Shown here in pieces: positions 1-8,527 of a stretch of 24,756 bases of DNA; position 1 is the stretch's first letter, and each line of letters begins with the position of its first letter. The position numbers were made by a program, and so were the translations under genes. The notes under the pieces are model-generated. The model searched no databases. It was given only the letters and a program-made list of their open reading frames with translations, and was not told the origin of the DNA. The stretch lies in the NCBI GenBank assembly GCA_031376485.1, contig JANMDV010000085.1, positions 1-24,756 of the forward strand, in the 5' to 3' direction. The stretch is from CALMEC01 sp031376485 (lineage in GTDB: Bacteria; Actinomycetota; Thermoleophilia; Miltoncostaeales; Miltoncostaeaceae).

Positions 1-2
1 TG

Positions 3-1646
3 GCGTTCATCGAGGACCCTGCGGTCCCGCCCGAGAACCTCGCGCATTTTGCCCGAGCCGTCAGAGCGTTGCTCGACAACGAGGGCCTGCCGGCGATTTG
101 GTACGGCCACGCCAGCGTCGGCTGCCTGCATATCCGACCGATGCTCGACCTCCGTGCGCAGGGCGCGGTCGCGCAGATGCGCCGGGTGGCCGAGGGCGTC
201 GCCGACCTGGTCGTGGCCGACGGCGGGTCGCTGTCGGGCGAGCACGGCGACGGTCGGGTGCGAAGCGAGCTTCTGCCCCGCATGTACCCCTCCGAGACGA
301 TCGCGGCGTTCGCCGGGCTCAAGCGCCTGCTCGACCCGAACGGACTGCTCAATCCCGGCGTGATCGTCGACCCCGAGCCGCTCGACGCCAACCTGCGCCT
401 GGTCGCCTCGCCGCCATTGACGACCCACCGCACCGCGATGAGCTTCGCCGCCGAGGGCGGCCTGGCCCGCGCGGCCGAAGCCTGTAACAACAACGGCGCG
501 TGCCGCAAGGCCGACGGTGTCATGTGCCCCAGCTACCAGGCGTTGGGCGACGAACGGCACTCCACGCGCGGCAGGGCCGTCCTGCTGCGCGCCGCGATGG
601 AAGGCCGCCTGGTGGGTGGCCTCGCCAACGACCAACTGCACGAGGCGCTCGAGCTGTGCCTGGGCTGCAAGGCGTGCAAGAGCGAGTGTCCCGCCCAGGT
701 CGACATGGCCCGCCTCAAGGTCGAGGCCCTGGCCCACCGCCACGCGGCGCGCGGCATTCCCTTGACGACACGCGGTTTGGCTCACACTCACGAACTGCTG
801 AAGCTGGGCTCACGTGCCCCCGCGCTCGCCGCGGCCGGGGCAGCGGCGCTACGGCCCTTCCTCGGGCGTCCCATCCCGTCCCCGCGTCGCGAATGGCGCC
901 CGCGAACGAAGCGGACCGACGGCCGCCATGTCGTACTCATGGCCGACACGTTCACCCGGTTCCTGCACCCGGAAATCGGCGACGCCGCGATCCGAGTGTT
1001 GGAAGCGTGCGGCGCGCGCGTCACCGTCGTCGACCCTGGGTGCTGCGGCCGTCCGCTCTTGTCGCAGGGGCTCGTCGGCGCCGCACGACACCGCGTGGAA
1101 GGCGCGTTGACCGCACTCTTCCCATACGCCGAGACCCGGACCCCGATCGTCGTGCTCGAACCATCGTGCTGGTCGATGCTCGTCGACGATGCGCCAACCT
1201 TGGTCGACGACCCGCGCGCGGCCCGCCTTGCCGCGGCGTGCGTGACCTTCGAGCGCGCGGTGCTCGATCTTGACCCGCCACCGTTCTCCGCGCGCGAAGC
1301 TCGTGTGGTCGTTCACCCGCACTGCCACGTCAGATCCCTCGGTGCCGCGGCGGAGACCACCGCCGTGTTGGGTCTCGTGCCCGGCCTCAACGTCACGGAG
1401 TCGGGCGCAGGTTGCTGCGGGATGGCCGGCGCGTTCGGCTACCAGCACCCGGCGGCGTCACTGGCGATCAGCAGCGCACGCCTTGCACCGGCGATCGCCG
1501 GCGCCGACATCGTCGTGGCCGCGGGGACATCATGCCGACATCAGATCGCAGAGCTTGGCGGCGCCCTGACCGTGCACCCGGCGCAGCTCATGGAGCGCGG
1601 CGACGATCCTCCACAAACGGCACGTGAGGGTCGCCAGTACGCATGA
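3..1646 (+). CDS. FAD-linked oxidase / Fe-S oxidoreductase fusion (D-lactate/2-hydroxyglutarate dehydrogenase type), 5' truncated
   Basis: The frame is already open at base 3, so the N-terminal FAD-binding half lies outside the window; 547 residues are visible. They begin with the FAD-oxidase C-terminal domain (motifs YGHASVGCLHIRP and GEHGDG, ending at LLNPG near residue 118). Next comes a two-cluster ferredoxin module: CNNNGAC followed by CP, then LCLGCKACKSECP, the ligand pattern for two [4Fe-4S] clusters. Two cysteine-rich CCG half-domains follow (DPGCCGRP and GAGCCGMAG). This order is that of the roughly 950-1000 residue GlcD/GlpC-like fusions (YdiJ-like), which oxidise D-2-hydroxyacids and pass electrons to a membrane or soluble acceptor. 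The exact substrate (D-lactate, glycolate or 2-hydroxyglutarate) cannot be read from this half. The gene ends in TGA at 1644-1646, 27 bp from the end of a convergent operon. Confidence 0.9.
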   Translation, partial: AFIEDPAVPPENLAHFARAVRALLDNEGLPAIWYGHASVGCLHIRPMLDLRAQGAVAQMRRVAEGVADLVVADGGSLSGEHGDGRVRSELLPRMYPSETIAAFAGLKRLLDPNGLLNPGVIVDPEPLDANLRLVASPPLTTHRTAMSFAAEGGLARAAEACNNNGACRKADGVMCPSYQALGDERHSTRGRAVLLRAAMEGRLVGGLANDQLHEALELCLGCKACKSECPAQVDMARLKVEALAHRHAARGIPLTTRGLAHTHELLKLGSRAPALAAAGAAALRPFLGRPIPSPRREWRPRTKRTDGRHVVLMADTFTRFLHPEIGDAAIRVLEACGARVTVVDPGCCGRPLLSQGLVGAARHRVEGALTALFPYAETRTPIVVLEPSCWSMLVDDAPTLVDDPRAARLAAACVTFERAVLDLDPPPFSAREARVVVHPHCHVRSLGAAAETTAVLGLVPGLNVTESGAGCCGMAGAFGYQHPAASLAISSARLAPAIAGADIVVAAGTSCRHQIAELGGALTVHPAQLMERGDDPPQTAREGRQYA

Positions 1647-1655
1647 CGACCCTCA
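1625..1655. terminator. Possible bidirectional hairpin between convergent genes
   Basis: A perfect 9-bp stem (TGAGGGTCG at 1625-1633 and CGACCCTCA at 1647-1655) encloses a 13-nt loop holding the stop codon of the oxidase gene. It lies where two convergent transcription units meet with only 27 bp between coding ends. No T-run follows on either strand, so termination is inferred from position and symmetry only. Confidence 0.35.
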
Positions 1656-1673
1656 ACGCCGATCAGATGAGGC

Positions 1674-3050
1674 CTACAGCTCGAGCCACAGGGTGGTGCG
1701 GACGATGTTGCCGATCAGAAGCTCGATGTCCTTGTTGTAGGTGAGGTTGACACTCCCGGACACCTGGTTTCCCGTGATCGAACCTGACGCGCAGCGATCC
1801 TGGCCGAGCACCGCCCCTTGAAGCGTCGGGTTTCCGGTGATCTTGATCTGCTCCCACGCGGACATCAACCCGCCGAACGTCTGGTCGACGTTGCCGGCGA
1901 TGTCCAGGTCACGACCTGCGACGAGTGCGAACTCCCCACCGTTCAGGTGGCCGCGCATGTCCGGTGTGCCGGAGATCGAGATGTCGCCGTCGGTCCTCGC
2001 ACATGGAGAAGAACTCGTCTCGATGGCCGACGCGATCAAGGTCGCGACCCACGGTCCGGCCGGGTTGCCGCTGACGTTGATGCTGCCCTGGTGGACGTAG
2101 AACGTTCCGGCGTTGTTGCCGCTGTTGTAGCTCCATGTGGTTCCGGCACGCTTCCAACCCAAGAAGCCCAGCGGATACAAGTCTGCATCATCGAGGAGGG
2201 TCCCGGTGCAGGGTCCCGCGACGTTGTCGGGCACCCGCACGCTCCCATCGGGGCACAGGTCGTACCAGTTCGGATACGGGGTGGAGATCGGTATCGGGGT
2301 CGGCCCCTCCTTGGTGTTGTAGAGCGTCCACAACGTGAGCGGGTCGACTTTCGGGATGTCTTGCTTCGATTGGCCCCCGACGGCGACGGTGCCATTGATG
2401 TCCCCGGTTGCCGCTCCCGACGAGGTGAGCGTCCCCGAGATCGACCCGCCGCCACCCACGCTCGCGTCAATCGCCCCGTTCGCGTGGACGTTTCCGCCAA
2501 TGCCACCGATGTCGACCGATCCGCTGACCGTCAGGTTGCCGCCGACAAGGATTGCGTTGGACGGGTTGAAGCTTCCGAGCAGGTACTCCGCCTTGAGCAC
2601 CCGCGTCCGCCGGGCACTCGCACGATTCGGGATCCAGCTCTTGGTGTAGATGACCTTCTTGCCGCTTGGTTTGACGGCGACGTAGTCCCCCTTGGGTCCA
2701 TGTTTGAGCACCGGGCTCGTCGGCGTGACCGACGGGTTGTACTCCGGAGCCGAGTCCGTCATCGAATCGACCCACGCCTTCTCAGCTGCGGCGGTCGCAA
2801 ACGGCCCAGAGGACGGCGCGGTCGCGGTGTTGTAGTTGGGGTTGTATTGCAGGCGCGCAATCGTCTCGTCGAGCCCCTGCTCGGCTACGTGAACAGCCTG
2901 CTCGTAGGCGACGTGGCGGGAGCTTCGCGTGTTGGAACTCTGGAACAGCGACAGGGCGAGGACGCTCATCCCCATGAGCATCGCGCCGATGATGACGACC
3001 AGGATGAGTCCCGCGCCACGCTCGCTGTCACGACCAATTCGAGTATTCAT
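1674..3050 (-). CDS. PilX-like secreted prepilin-type protein with beta-solenoid-like repeats
   Basis: A 458-residue protein. The N-terminus is a type IV prepilin leader: basic residues, a Gly cleavage site at SERG, then a hydrophobic helix of about 20 residues (AGLILVVIIGAMLMG). It lacks Glu at +5, as PilX-type minor pilins often do. The middle region, about residues 165-225, is rich in short Gly/Val/Ser/Asn strands (GGNLTVSGSV, GGNVHANGAI), which suggests a right-handed beta-solenoid resembling polymer-forming adhesin domains. At least four Cys in the C-terminal half could form disulfides. The start is ATG 3050, preceded by GAGGA 7 nt upstream. It overlaps the stop of the upstream gene as ATGA, so the two are translationally coupled. 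The same frame stays open further upstream, but that part is only the shadow of the preceding gene. It is the last gene of a three-gene operon. The role, minor pilin or tip adhesin, is inferred. Confidence 0.75.
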   Translation of the reverse strand: MNTRIGRDSERGAGLILVVIIGAMLMGMSVLALSLFQSSNTRSSRHVAYEQAVHVAEQGLDETIARLQYNPNYNTATAPSSGPFATAAAEKAWVDSMTDSAPEYNPSVTPTSPVLKHGPKGDYVAVKPSGKKVIYTKSWIPNRASARRTRVLKAEYLLGSFNPSNAILVGGNLTVSGSVDIGGIGGNVHANGAIDASVGGGGSISGTLTSSGAATGDINGTVAVGGQSKQDIPKVDPLTLWTLYNTKEGPTPIPISTPYPNWYDLCPDGSVRVPDNVAGPCTGTLLDDADLYPLGFLGWKRAGTTWSYNSGNNAGTFYVHQGSINVSGNPAGPWVATLIASAIETSSSPCARTDGDISISGTPDMRGHLNGGEFALVAGRDLDIAGNVDQTFGGLMSAWEQIKITGNPTLQGAVLGQDRCASGSITGNQVSGSVNLTYNKDIELLIGNIVRTTLWLEL

Positions 3051-3586
3051 AGAACGTTCCTCAATCGCACGCTGTAGGTGATCTGTCGCTGGGAGAGGTA
3101 GTCGCCGGTGATTGCGTCGTAGTCCATCGCGACGGTGACGGTGTTCGCCTTCGCGACGGGGGTGGCGTTGTAGGTGAACGCCACGTTGTTGACGAGCGCC
3201 CGGCCAACGACCAGGGTTCCACCGGCATCGTCCTTGCGAAGCACGTCGAAGTGGCTGGGATCCGACGGGCTTGTTTGAACCTTCCAAGTAATCGTCTCGA
3301 CCGGCTCCTGCTGGTAGTCGGAGTCGTAGTCGATCCACACCTTCAGGACACTCGGCGTCGATGTGGCATCGACTCCACGGCTGCCCCGGATATCGCGCGA
3401 GAGCCGTTCGGTCACGATCTGAAGGTCGCCCTGGCCTCGGACGTCGTCGTCGATCCGGCCGATCGTCTCGGATCCGCTCAGGAATGCCGCGAGGGTGATC
3501 GTCCCGATGATTCCGAGCACGAATACCGCCACGATGAGCTCGGGCAGCGTGAACCCACGCTGGTGACGTGTCGAGTGACGTCTCAC
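3047..3586 (-). CDS. Prepilin-type N-terminal cleavage/methylation protein (PulG/PilW-like minor pilin)
   Basis: A 179-residue protein opening with a canonical class III signal: HQRG followed by FTLPELIVAVFVLGIIG. This gives Gly at -1, Phe at +1 and Glu at +5, the residues recognised by prepilin peptidase and used in pilus assembly. The rest is a small beta-rich domain (VWIDYDSDY, VNNVAFTYN) typical of minor pilins and pseudopilins. The start is GTG at 3586. It lies 1 nt after the TGA of the upstream gene and is served by GAAGG within that gene's last codons, 6 nt away. The stop overlaps the next gene by 4 nt (ATGA). No pilus motor, platform or peptidase genes are in the window, so assembly must rely on genes elsewhere. 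Confidence 0.8.
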   Translation of the reverse strand: MRRHSTRHQRGFTLPELIVAVFVLGIIGTITLAAFLSGSETIGRIDDDVRGQGDLQIVTERLSRDIRGSRGVDATSTPSVLKVWIDYDSDYQQEPVETITWKVQTSPSDPSHFDVLRKDDAGGTLVVGRALVNNVAFTYNATPVAKANTVTVAMDYDAITGDYLSQRQITYSVRLRNVL

Positions 3587-3587
3587 G

Positions 3588-5234
3588 TCAGGCCTTCGGA
3601 ATCAAGAGAATCGCAGGGTATGCCGTCGTGTCGTAGGCCAGCCAGGCGGCGCTCTGCTGACCCGGCGGCAGAATCGGGTCGACCGGCGAGATCACTTTGA
3701 TGATCAGGTTCCTGTTCTTGGCGATCGTGATGTCGCTCGGGCCGACGTTGATGGGGATCCAGAGTTCCTCGAAGGCCGAGCCCGACCCATAGCTCTTGGT
3801 GAGTGAGTCGCCGGAGCCGATCAGCGTGGGTGTCGGAGAAGCTGTCTCGTACAGCGCATACGCACGGAACTTTTGGTCTTTGCTGCCCGAGACGAAGCCC
3901 GCACCGGCAACCCACACCCGGATCCAGATCTGGCGACCGCCCTTGAGCTTGAGGGTGAACGGGCCCGGTCCTGTGACAAAGTACTTCCATGTCGCGATGC
4001 GATCCGTGGCGGTCGACTCGGTCCAGTTCGTCGCGCCCACGGTGAGCGCCCGGCCGGGACTGCCAGGGGCGTCTGCACCGTCATAGTCGGGAATCGCTCC
4101 CGCCCAAGTCGGTGCCGTTGCATTCGCCGGCATCTCGATCTGAAGGGTCGTGTTTGCGCCCGCTGGGCCGCTCGTCTTGTTGTGCAGGTAGTACGAGGTC
4201 CAGGTGCAGAGGTTGCAGGCCAGCGGCGTCACGGTCACCGCGCGCGTGAGCGTCTTGGTGCCGATCGCCGGTTGGGCAACCGATGCGGCCGTGACCACGA
4301 CGCTCGTTGTGGACGTGCCGACGAACGTAACAGGAGGTTGCAAGACAAGCCACATCAGGCGCGTGGTGTCCGTGTCGACGGTTGCCGTATCGACGACTCC
4401 GTTCGCCCCGCTGTCCGTCAGCAGTGCATCGGTCGGCGATGCATCCAGGCTGCCGTTCCCGTTGGTGTCGACCCACACCTTCGGGTTCCAGGCCACGGGA
4501 GCATTCGACGTGATGTCCCATGCGTCCCTGGCGCCCTTGTTGGTGAGCGACAGCGGGATGACAAACGTCGTGCCGCCCTCGCCGCTCGTGGCGGTGAGCG
4601 AGTCGGTGAACTTCCACGTGAACTTCGGAAGCGGCAGACCACGCTGGGTCTCGGCGATGAGCGAGTCCTCCTGAACCGTGCGGGTCGCGCCATTGTGCTG
4701 CCAGTAGGCGCGCACGGTGACGCGCTTGTAGCAGGCGGCGTTGGTGGTACACGCGGTGGTGGTGCTGTTGACCTCGGGGGTCGTGACGACCGTGACGACG
4801 CGATATGTGGTGCCGTCCTGGGTCACGCTGGCCACGGGGGCCGGCATCGCAGCGGTCGTGTCGGCGAAGACTTTTTCGCCTGAACCGGTTGCGCCCGGGT
4901 CAGGTTTGAAGTAATAGGCGCCTGCCACGATGGAAAGCACGTTCTGTGCAGGCGACGCAAGCACTGCCAGTTCGGTGGACGTCGCCCTGGTCGCGACACT
5001 CGCGAACTGTTGCTTGCGGGCCGTCTCGATCGTCGCGCTCGTGAGCTCGGTGGCCTTCTGCGTCTGACGCGACAGGCGCGTCCCGGCCAACGCAGCCATG
5101 AGCGCTGCGGCGGCCCCGAAGAAGATGAGTGCCGCCACGATCAGGCCCACCATCATCTCGACGAGGGTCACCCCGCGCTCAGCTTCTCGGCCTGCACGGC
5201 CGCTAGGCCACGACTTCCTAATCATCTGCATCAT
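3588..5234 (-). CDS. Large prepilin-type secreted protein
   Basis: A 548-residue protein, much longer than ordinary pilins (about 130-200). It starts with a class III leader: REAERG cleaved before VTLVEMMVG, Glu at +5, then a helix of about 20 hydrophobic residues. The large C-terminal part looks extracellular and Thr/Ser/Val-rich. It carries an EF-hand/dockerin-like calcium loop, DTNGNGSLD, near residue 256. It also carries two Cys pairs (162/168, and 340/343 as CNLC) that may form disulfides. The frame extends to an ATG at 5264, but that ATG is directly abutted by its only purine run. ATG 5234 has AAGGA 5 nt upstream and is preferred. It is the first gene of the prepilin operon, behind the promoter at 5291-5319. 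It may be a PilW/PilV-like minor pilin or a tip-located adhesin; no specific family was recognised for the C-terminal domain. Confidence 0.75.
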   Translation of the reverse strand: MMQMIRKSWPSGRAGREAERGVTLVEMMVGLIVAALIFFGAAAALMAALAGTRLSRQTQKATELTSATIETARKQQFASVATRATSTELAVLASPAQNVLSIVAGAYYFKPDPGATGSGEKVFADTTAAMPAPVASVTQDGTTYRVVTVVTTPEVNSTTTACTTNAACYKRVTVRAYWQHNGATRTVQEDSLIAETQRGLPLPKFTWKFTDSLTATSGEGGTTFVIPLSLTNKGARDAWDITSNAPVAWNPKVWVDTNGNGSLDASPTDALLTDSGANGVVDTATVDTDTTRLMWLVLQPPVTFVGTSTTSVVVTAASVAQPAIGTKTLTRAVTVTPLACNLCTWTSYYLHNKTSGPAGANTTLQIEMPANATAPTWAGAIPDYDGADAPGSPGRALTVGATNWTESTATDRIATWKYFVTGPGPFTLKLKGGRQIWIRVWVAGAGFVSGSKDQKFRAYALYETASPTPTLIGSGDSLTKSYGSGSAFEELWIPINVGPSDITIAKNRNLIIKVISPVDPILPPGQQSAAWLAYDTTAYPAILLIPKA

Positions 5235-5290
5235 CGATGTCCTTATCGGCCTTTGCGTCCTCATCCTTGAGGCACCCGCAATGTCCAGAA

Positions 5291-5319
5291 GTTGTAGGGG
5301 TTATCGACCTTCGAGTCAA
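5291..5319 (-). promoter_or_regulatory. Sigma70-type promoter of the prepilin operon
   Basis: Read on the minus strand, TTGACT (5314-5319) and TACAAC (5291-5296) are separated by exactly 17 bp. They match 5/6 and 4/6 of the housekeeping consensus. The predicted start of transcription near 5284 leaves about 50 nt of leader before the preferred ATG at 5234, with its AAGGA ribosome-binding site. Confidence 0.55.
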
Positions 5320-5320
5320 A

Positions 5321-5344
5321 CGATGTGAGCGGTCTCACTCATCG
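5321..5344. promoter_or_regulatory. Imperfect palindrome abutting the -35 box
   Basis: The arms CGATGTGAG and CTCACTCATCG flank a 4-nt centre (CGGT) and pair with a 2-nt bulge. The element sits 1 bp upstream of the -35 hexamer of the prepilin promoter, where an activator or repressor would bind. A transcriptional hairpin ending the EAL remnant is the alternative, but no T-run follows. Confidence 0.3.
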
Positions 5345-5365
5345 TGCGGGATACGGGGACCGAGG

Positions 5366-5894
5366 CTATCTCGCGGCCCCGGCTACAGGATCGGTCATCT
5401 GATCGCGCAAGACGTCGAGCTCCAGGGGACGGGCGTAGTGGAAGCCCTGGGCCTGTTCGCACCCGAGTTCTTGGAGTTCGGCGACCTGTTGCAGGGTCTC
5501 GACGCCCTCCGCCGTGACGTCCAGGTCGAGGGCGCGGGCGATGACGGCGGCGACGACGGACCCGGATGTGGGATCGATACCCAGGTTGCTGATGAAGCTG
5601 CGGTCGATCTTGACGCTGTCGACCGGGAAGTTGTCAGGTAGGCGAGGGACGAGTAGCCGACGCCGAAGTCGTCCACCTCGATCCGAAGGCCCAGGTCCCG
5701 CAACCCGAGCAGCATCGTGGCCGCAATCTCAGGATCGGCTGCCAGCGAGGTCTCCGTCAGCTCCAGCGTCAGAAGCGCAGGGTCGATGCCCGTCGCCGCC
5801 AACCGTCGCCGCGACCTCCTGCACCAGGTTCGGACGAGTCACTTGGCGAGCCAACAAATTGACGGCGAGCGCAAGCGTCTTCGCCTTGCCGGCA
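5366..5894 (-). pseudogene. EAL-domain c-di-GMP phosphodiesterase remnant (N-truncated, two frameshifts)
   Basis: Three consecutive reading frames on the minus strand spell the C-terminal two thirds of an EAL domain. Frame one gives LALAVNLLARQVTRPNLVQE and stops making sense near 5803. Frame two continues as GIDPALLTLELTETSLA and DDFGVGYSSLAYL to about 5634. Frame three gives FPVDSVKIDRSFISNLG, then TAEGVETLQQ and AQGFHYARPLE, ending in TAG at 5366-5368. The shifts look like a +1 near 5803 and a -1 near 5634. Conserved EAL residues survive (Asn of AVN, Glu of ELTE, the Asp pair of DDFG, Lys-Ile-Asp, Glu of AEGVE). The start of the domain with the EAL motif and any GGDEF or sensor part is missing. 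The remnant begins directly at the fusA stop codon. It cannot make an active enzyme unless the shifts are sequencing errors. Confidence 0.85.
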
Positions 5895-7979
5895 TTACCG
5901 CGCTTTGATCTGCTCCGCGATGCTCTGCGGGACCTGCTCGTAGCGTTCGAACTGCATGGTGAACGTCGCGCGGCCCTGGGTGGCGCTTCGGATCGACGTG
6001 GCGTAGCCGAACATCTCCGACAGCGGGACGGTCGCGCTGACGACCTCGGTCTGCCCGCGGGGTTCGATACCGACGATCTGGCCGCGGCGGCGGCTGATGT
6101 CCCCGGCAACCGCGCCGGTGAAGTCCTTGGGGGCGACGACCTCGACGGCCATGACCGGCTCCAGCAGGGTCGGGGACGCCCGGAGCGCTGCGGCCTTGGC
6201 GGCCATTGACCCGGCGATCTTGAACGCCATCTCCGAGGAGTCGACGTCGTGGTAGGAGCCGTCGACCAACTCGACCTTGATGTCGACCATCGGGTAGCCG
6301 GCGAGCACGCCCGATTCGAGCGCCTCACGGATGCCGTTGTCGGTCGGCCCGACGTACTCCTTGGGGATGTTGCCGCCGACGACCTTGCTGGTGAACTCGT
6401 AGCCCTTGCCCGGCTCGTTCGGCTCCATCGTGATGTACACGTGACCGAACTGGCCGCGGCCGCCTGACTGGCGGACGAACCGGCCTTCGACCTTCTCGAC
6501 CCGCTTGCGGATCGTCTCGCGGTAGGCGACCTGGGGGGCGCCGACGTTGGCGTCCACGGTGAACTCGCGCTTCAGGCGGTCCACGATGATCTCAAGGTGC
6601 AGCTCGCCCATGCCCGCGATCAGCGTCTGGCCGGTCTCCTCGTCCGAACGGACCCGGAACGTCGGGTCCTCCTCGGAGAGGCGCTGCAGCCCTTGCGCGA
6701 GTCGATCCTGGTCGGCCTTGGTCTTGGGCTCGATCGCGACCGAGATGACCGGCTCCGGGAACGTCATCTGCTCCAGCACGATCGGTTTGGAGACGTCGCT
6801 GAGCGTGTCGCCCGTCGTCACCGTCTTGAGGCCGACAGCCGCGACGATGTCGCCCGCCCCGGCCTTGTCGATGTCCTCGCGATGGTTGGCGTGCATCATC
6901 AGCAGGCGGCCGATGCGCTCCTTCTTGTCCTTGGTCGCGTTGACGATGTTGGCGCCGGCGTTGACGGTGCCCGAGTACACGCGCAGGAACGTCAGGCGCC
7001 CCACGAACGGGTCGCTCATGACCTTGAACGCGAGGGCGGCGAACGGAGCGCCGGGCTCGGGGGGCCGCGCGGTCGGCTCGTCCTTGCCCGGCTCCATGCC
7101 CTCGGCCGGCTTGACGTCGAGCGGCGACGGCAGGTAGTCCACGACGGCGTCCAACAGGTCCTGTACGCCCTTGTTCTTGAACGACGAGCCGCAGAGCACC
7201 GGGGTGATCGCCAGGGCGAGCACGCCCTTGCGGATCGCGCTGCGGAGCATCTCGGGGGTGATCTCCTGACCCTCCAGGTACGCCTCGGCCAGGGTGTCGT
7301 CGACGTCGGCGAGCGCTTCGATGAGCGTCTCACGCCCCTGATCGGCGGCGTCCTTGAGGTCGTCGGGCACGGGGCCCTGGGTAACCGTGGTGCCGAGGTC
7401 GTCCTCATAGGTGACCGCGATCATCGTGACCAAGTCGACGAGCCCGGCAAACTCGGCCTCGGCCCCGATCGGAAGATGTACCGGGATCGCGTTGGCGCCC
7501 AGGCGGTCGCGCATCGTCTCGACGGAGCGGTCGAAGTCGGCGCCCATGCGGTCCATCTTGTTGACGTAGGCGATGCGCGGCACGCCGTAGCGATCGGCTT
7601 GACGCCACACGGTCTCGCTCTGGGGTTCCACGCCTGCGACCGAGTCGAACACCGCGACGGCGCCGTCCAGCACGCGCAATGACCGCTCCACCTCGACGGT
7701 GAAGTCCACGTGGCCGGGGGTGTCGATGATGTTGATGCGGTGGTCGCGCCAGATGCAGGTGGTCGCGGCGCTCGTGATCGTGATGCCGCGCTCTTGTTCC
7801 TGCGCCATCCAGTCCATCGTGGCAGCGCCCTCGTGTACCTCGCCGATGCGATGCGTGCGCCCCGTGTAGTAGAGGATGCGCTCCGTCGTCGTCGTCTTGC
7901 CCGCGTCGATATGCGCCATGATCCCGATGTTGCGGGTGCGACCGAGGGGGATGCTTTTGAGTGGTTCAGACGTGGACAC
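5895..7979 (-). CDS. fusA: Elongation factor G
   Basis: A 694-residue translocation GTPase of normal length. It catalyses GTP-driven movement of tRNAs and mRNA through the ribosome and aids ribosome recycling. The GTPase motifs are all present: AHIDAGKTTTTE (G1), GITITSAATT (switch I/G2), DTPGHVDF (G3), NKMD (G4) and the GSS G5 element. Domain IV/V signatures follow (SGGRGQFGHVYI, GDISRRRGQI, MFGYATSIRS). The start is GTG 7979 with an AGGGAG-type site a few nt upstream. It is the third gene of rpsL-rpsG-fusA. The usual downstream partner tuf is absent; a broken EAL gene abuts its TAA. Confidence 0.98.
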   Translation of the reverse strand: MSTSEPLKSIPLGRTRNIGIMAHIDAGKTTTTERILYYTGRTHRIGEVHEGAATMDWMAQEQERGITITSAATTCIWRDHRINIIDTPGHVDFTVEVERSLRVLDGAVAVFDSVAGVEPQSETVWRQADRYGVPRIAYVNKMDRMGADFDRSVETMRDRLGANAIPVHLPIGAEAEFAGLVDLVTMIAVTYEDDLGTTVTQGPVPDDLKDAADQGRETLIEALADVDDTLAEAYLEGQEITPEMLRSAIRKGVLALAITPVLCGSSFKNKGVQDLLDAVVDYLPSPLDVKPAEGMEPGKDEPTARPPEPGAPFAALAFKVMSDPFVGRLTFLRVYSGTVNAGANIVNATKDKKERIGRLLMMHANHREDIDKAGAGDIVAAVGLKTVTTGDTLSDVSKPIVLEQMTFPEPVISVAIEPKTKADQDRLAQGLQRLSEEDPTFRVRSDEETGQTLIAGMGELHLEIIVDRLKREFTVDANVGAPQVAYRETIRKRVEKVEGRFVRQSGGRGQFGHVYITMEPNEPGKGYEFTSKVVGGNIPKEYVGPTDNGIREALESGVLAGYPMVDIKVELVDGSYHDVDSSEMAFKIAGSMAAKAAALRASPTLLEPVMAVEVVAPKDFTGAVAGDISRRRGQIVGIEPRGQTEVVSATVPLSEMFGYATSIRSATQGRATFTMQFERYEQVPQSIAEQIKAR

Positions 7980-8056
7980 GGTGCTCCCTTAGGACCTGGG
8001 GCAGACGGAACCTGCCACCCGAATGACGGCGCGGTTGACCCAACCCACAGGCTGTT

Positions 8057-8527
8057 CTACCAGCGGTAGTGCGCGAAAGCCTTGTTGGCCTGGGCCATGC
8101 GGTAGATGTCGTCCTTGCGCTTGTACGCCCCGCCTTGCGAGCCGAGCGCGTCGAGCAGTTCGTTGGCGAGCCGCTCGCTCATCTGCTTCTCACGCCGGTC
8201 GCGCGAGAATCGGACGATCCACCGGATCGCGAGCGTGCGGCCCCGGCGGGGCTGCACCTCGATCGGCACTTGGTAGGTGGCGCCACCGACACGACGCGAC
8301 CGCACCTCGAGCGCGGGCGTGACGTTACGGATTGCCTCTTCCATGACCTGCACAGGGTCGCGGCCGGTGCGATCTTTGATGCGCTCAAGCGCGTCATAGA
8401 CGATCGTCTCTGCGATGGACTTCTTGCCGTCCCTGAGCACGCGGTTGACGAGCTGGCTGACGATGACGTTGCCGTGGATGGGATCGGGCTCGGGCTCACG
8501 GACGTCTGCTGCGTTTCTGCGCGGCAT
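8057..8527 (-). CDS. rpsG: 30S ribosomal protein S7
   Basis: A 156-residue primary 16S rRNA-binding protein that nucleates assembly of the 30S head and lies near the E-site tRNA. Family landmarks are visible: MPRRNAADVREPEPDPIHGN at the start, then the VSQLVNRVLRDGKKSIAE helix, RRVGGATYQVPIEV, and a C-terminal region ending in the conserved FAHYRW. Its length is standard. The ATG overlaps the TAA of rpsL by one base, indicating translational coupling. It is separated from fusA by 77 bp. Confidence 0.98.
   Translation of the reverse strand: MPRRNAADVREPEPDPIHGNVIVSQLVNRVLRDGKKSIAETIVYDALERIKDRTGRDPVQVMEEAIRNVTPALEVRSRRVGGATYQVPIEVQPRRGRTLAIRWIVRFSRDRREKQMSERLANELLDALGSQGGAYKRKDDIYRMAQANKAFAHYRW

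Noticed and set aside
1818..3077. 419-codon plus-strand open frame opposite the PilX-like gene
   Set aside because: The minus strand has a prepilin leader, a proper SD site and ATGA coupling; this frame has none of these.
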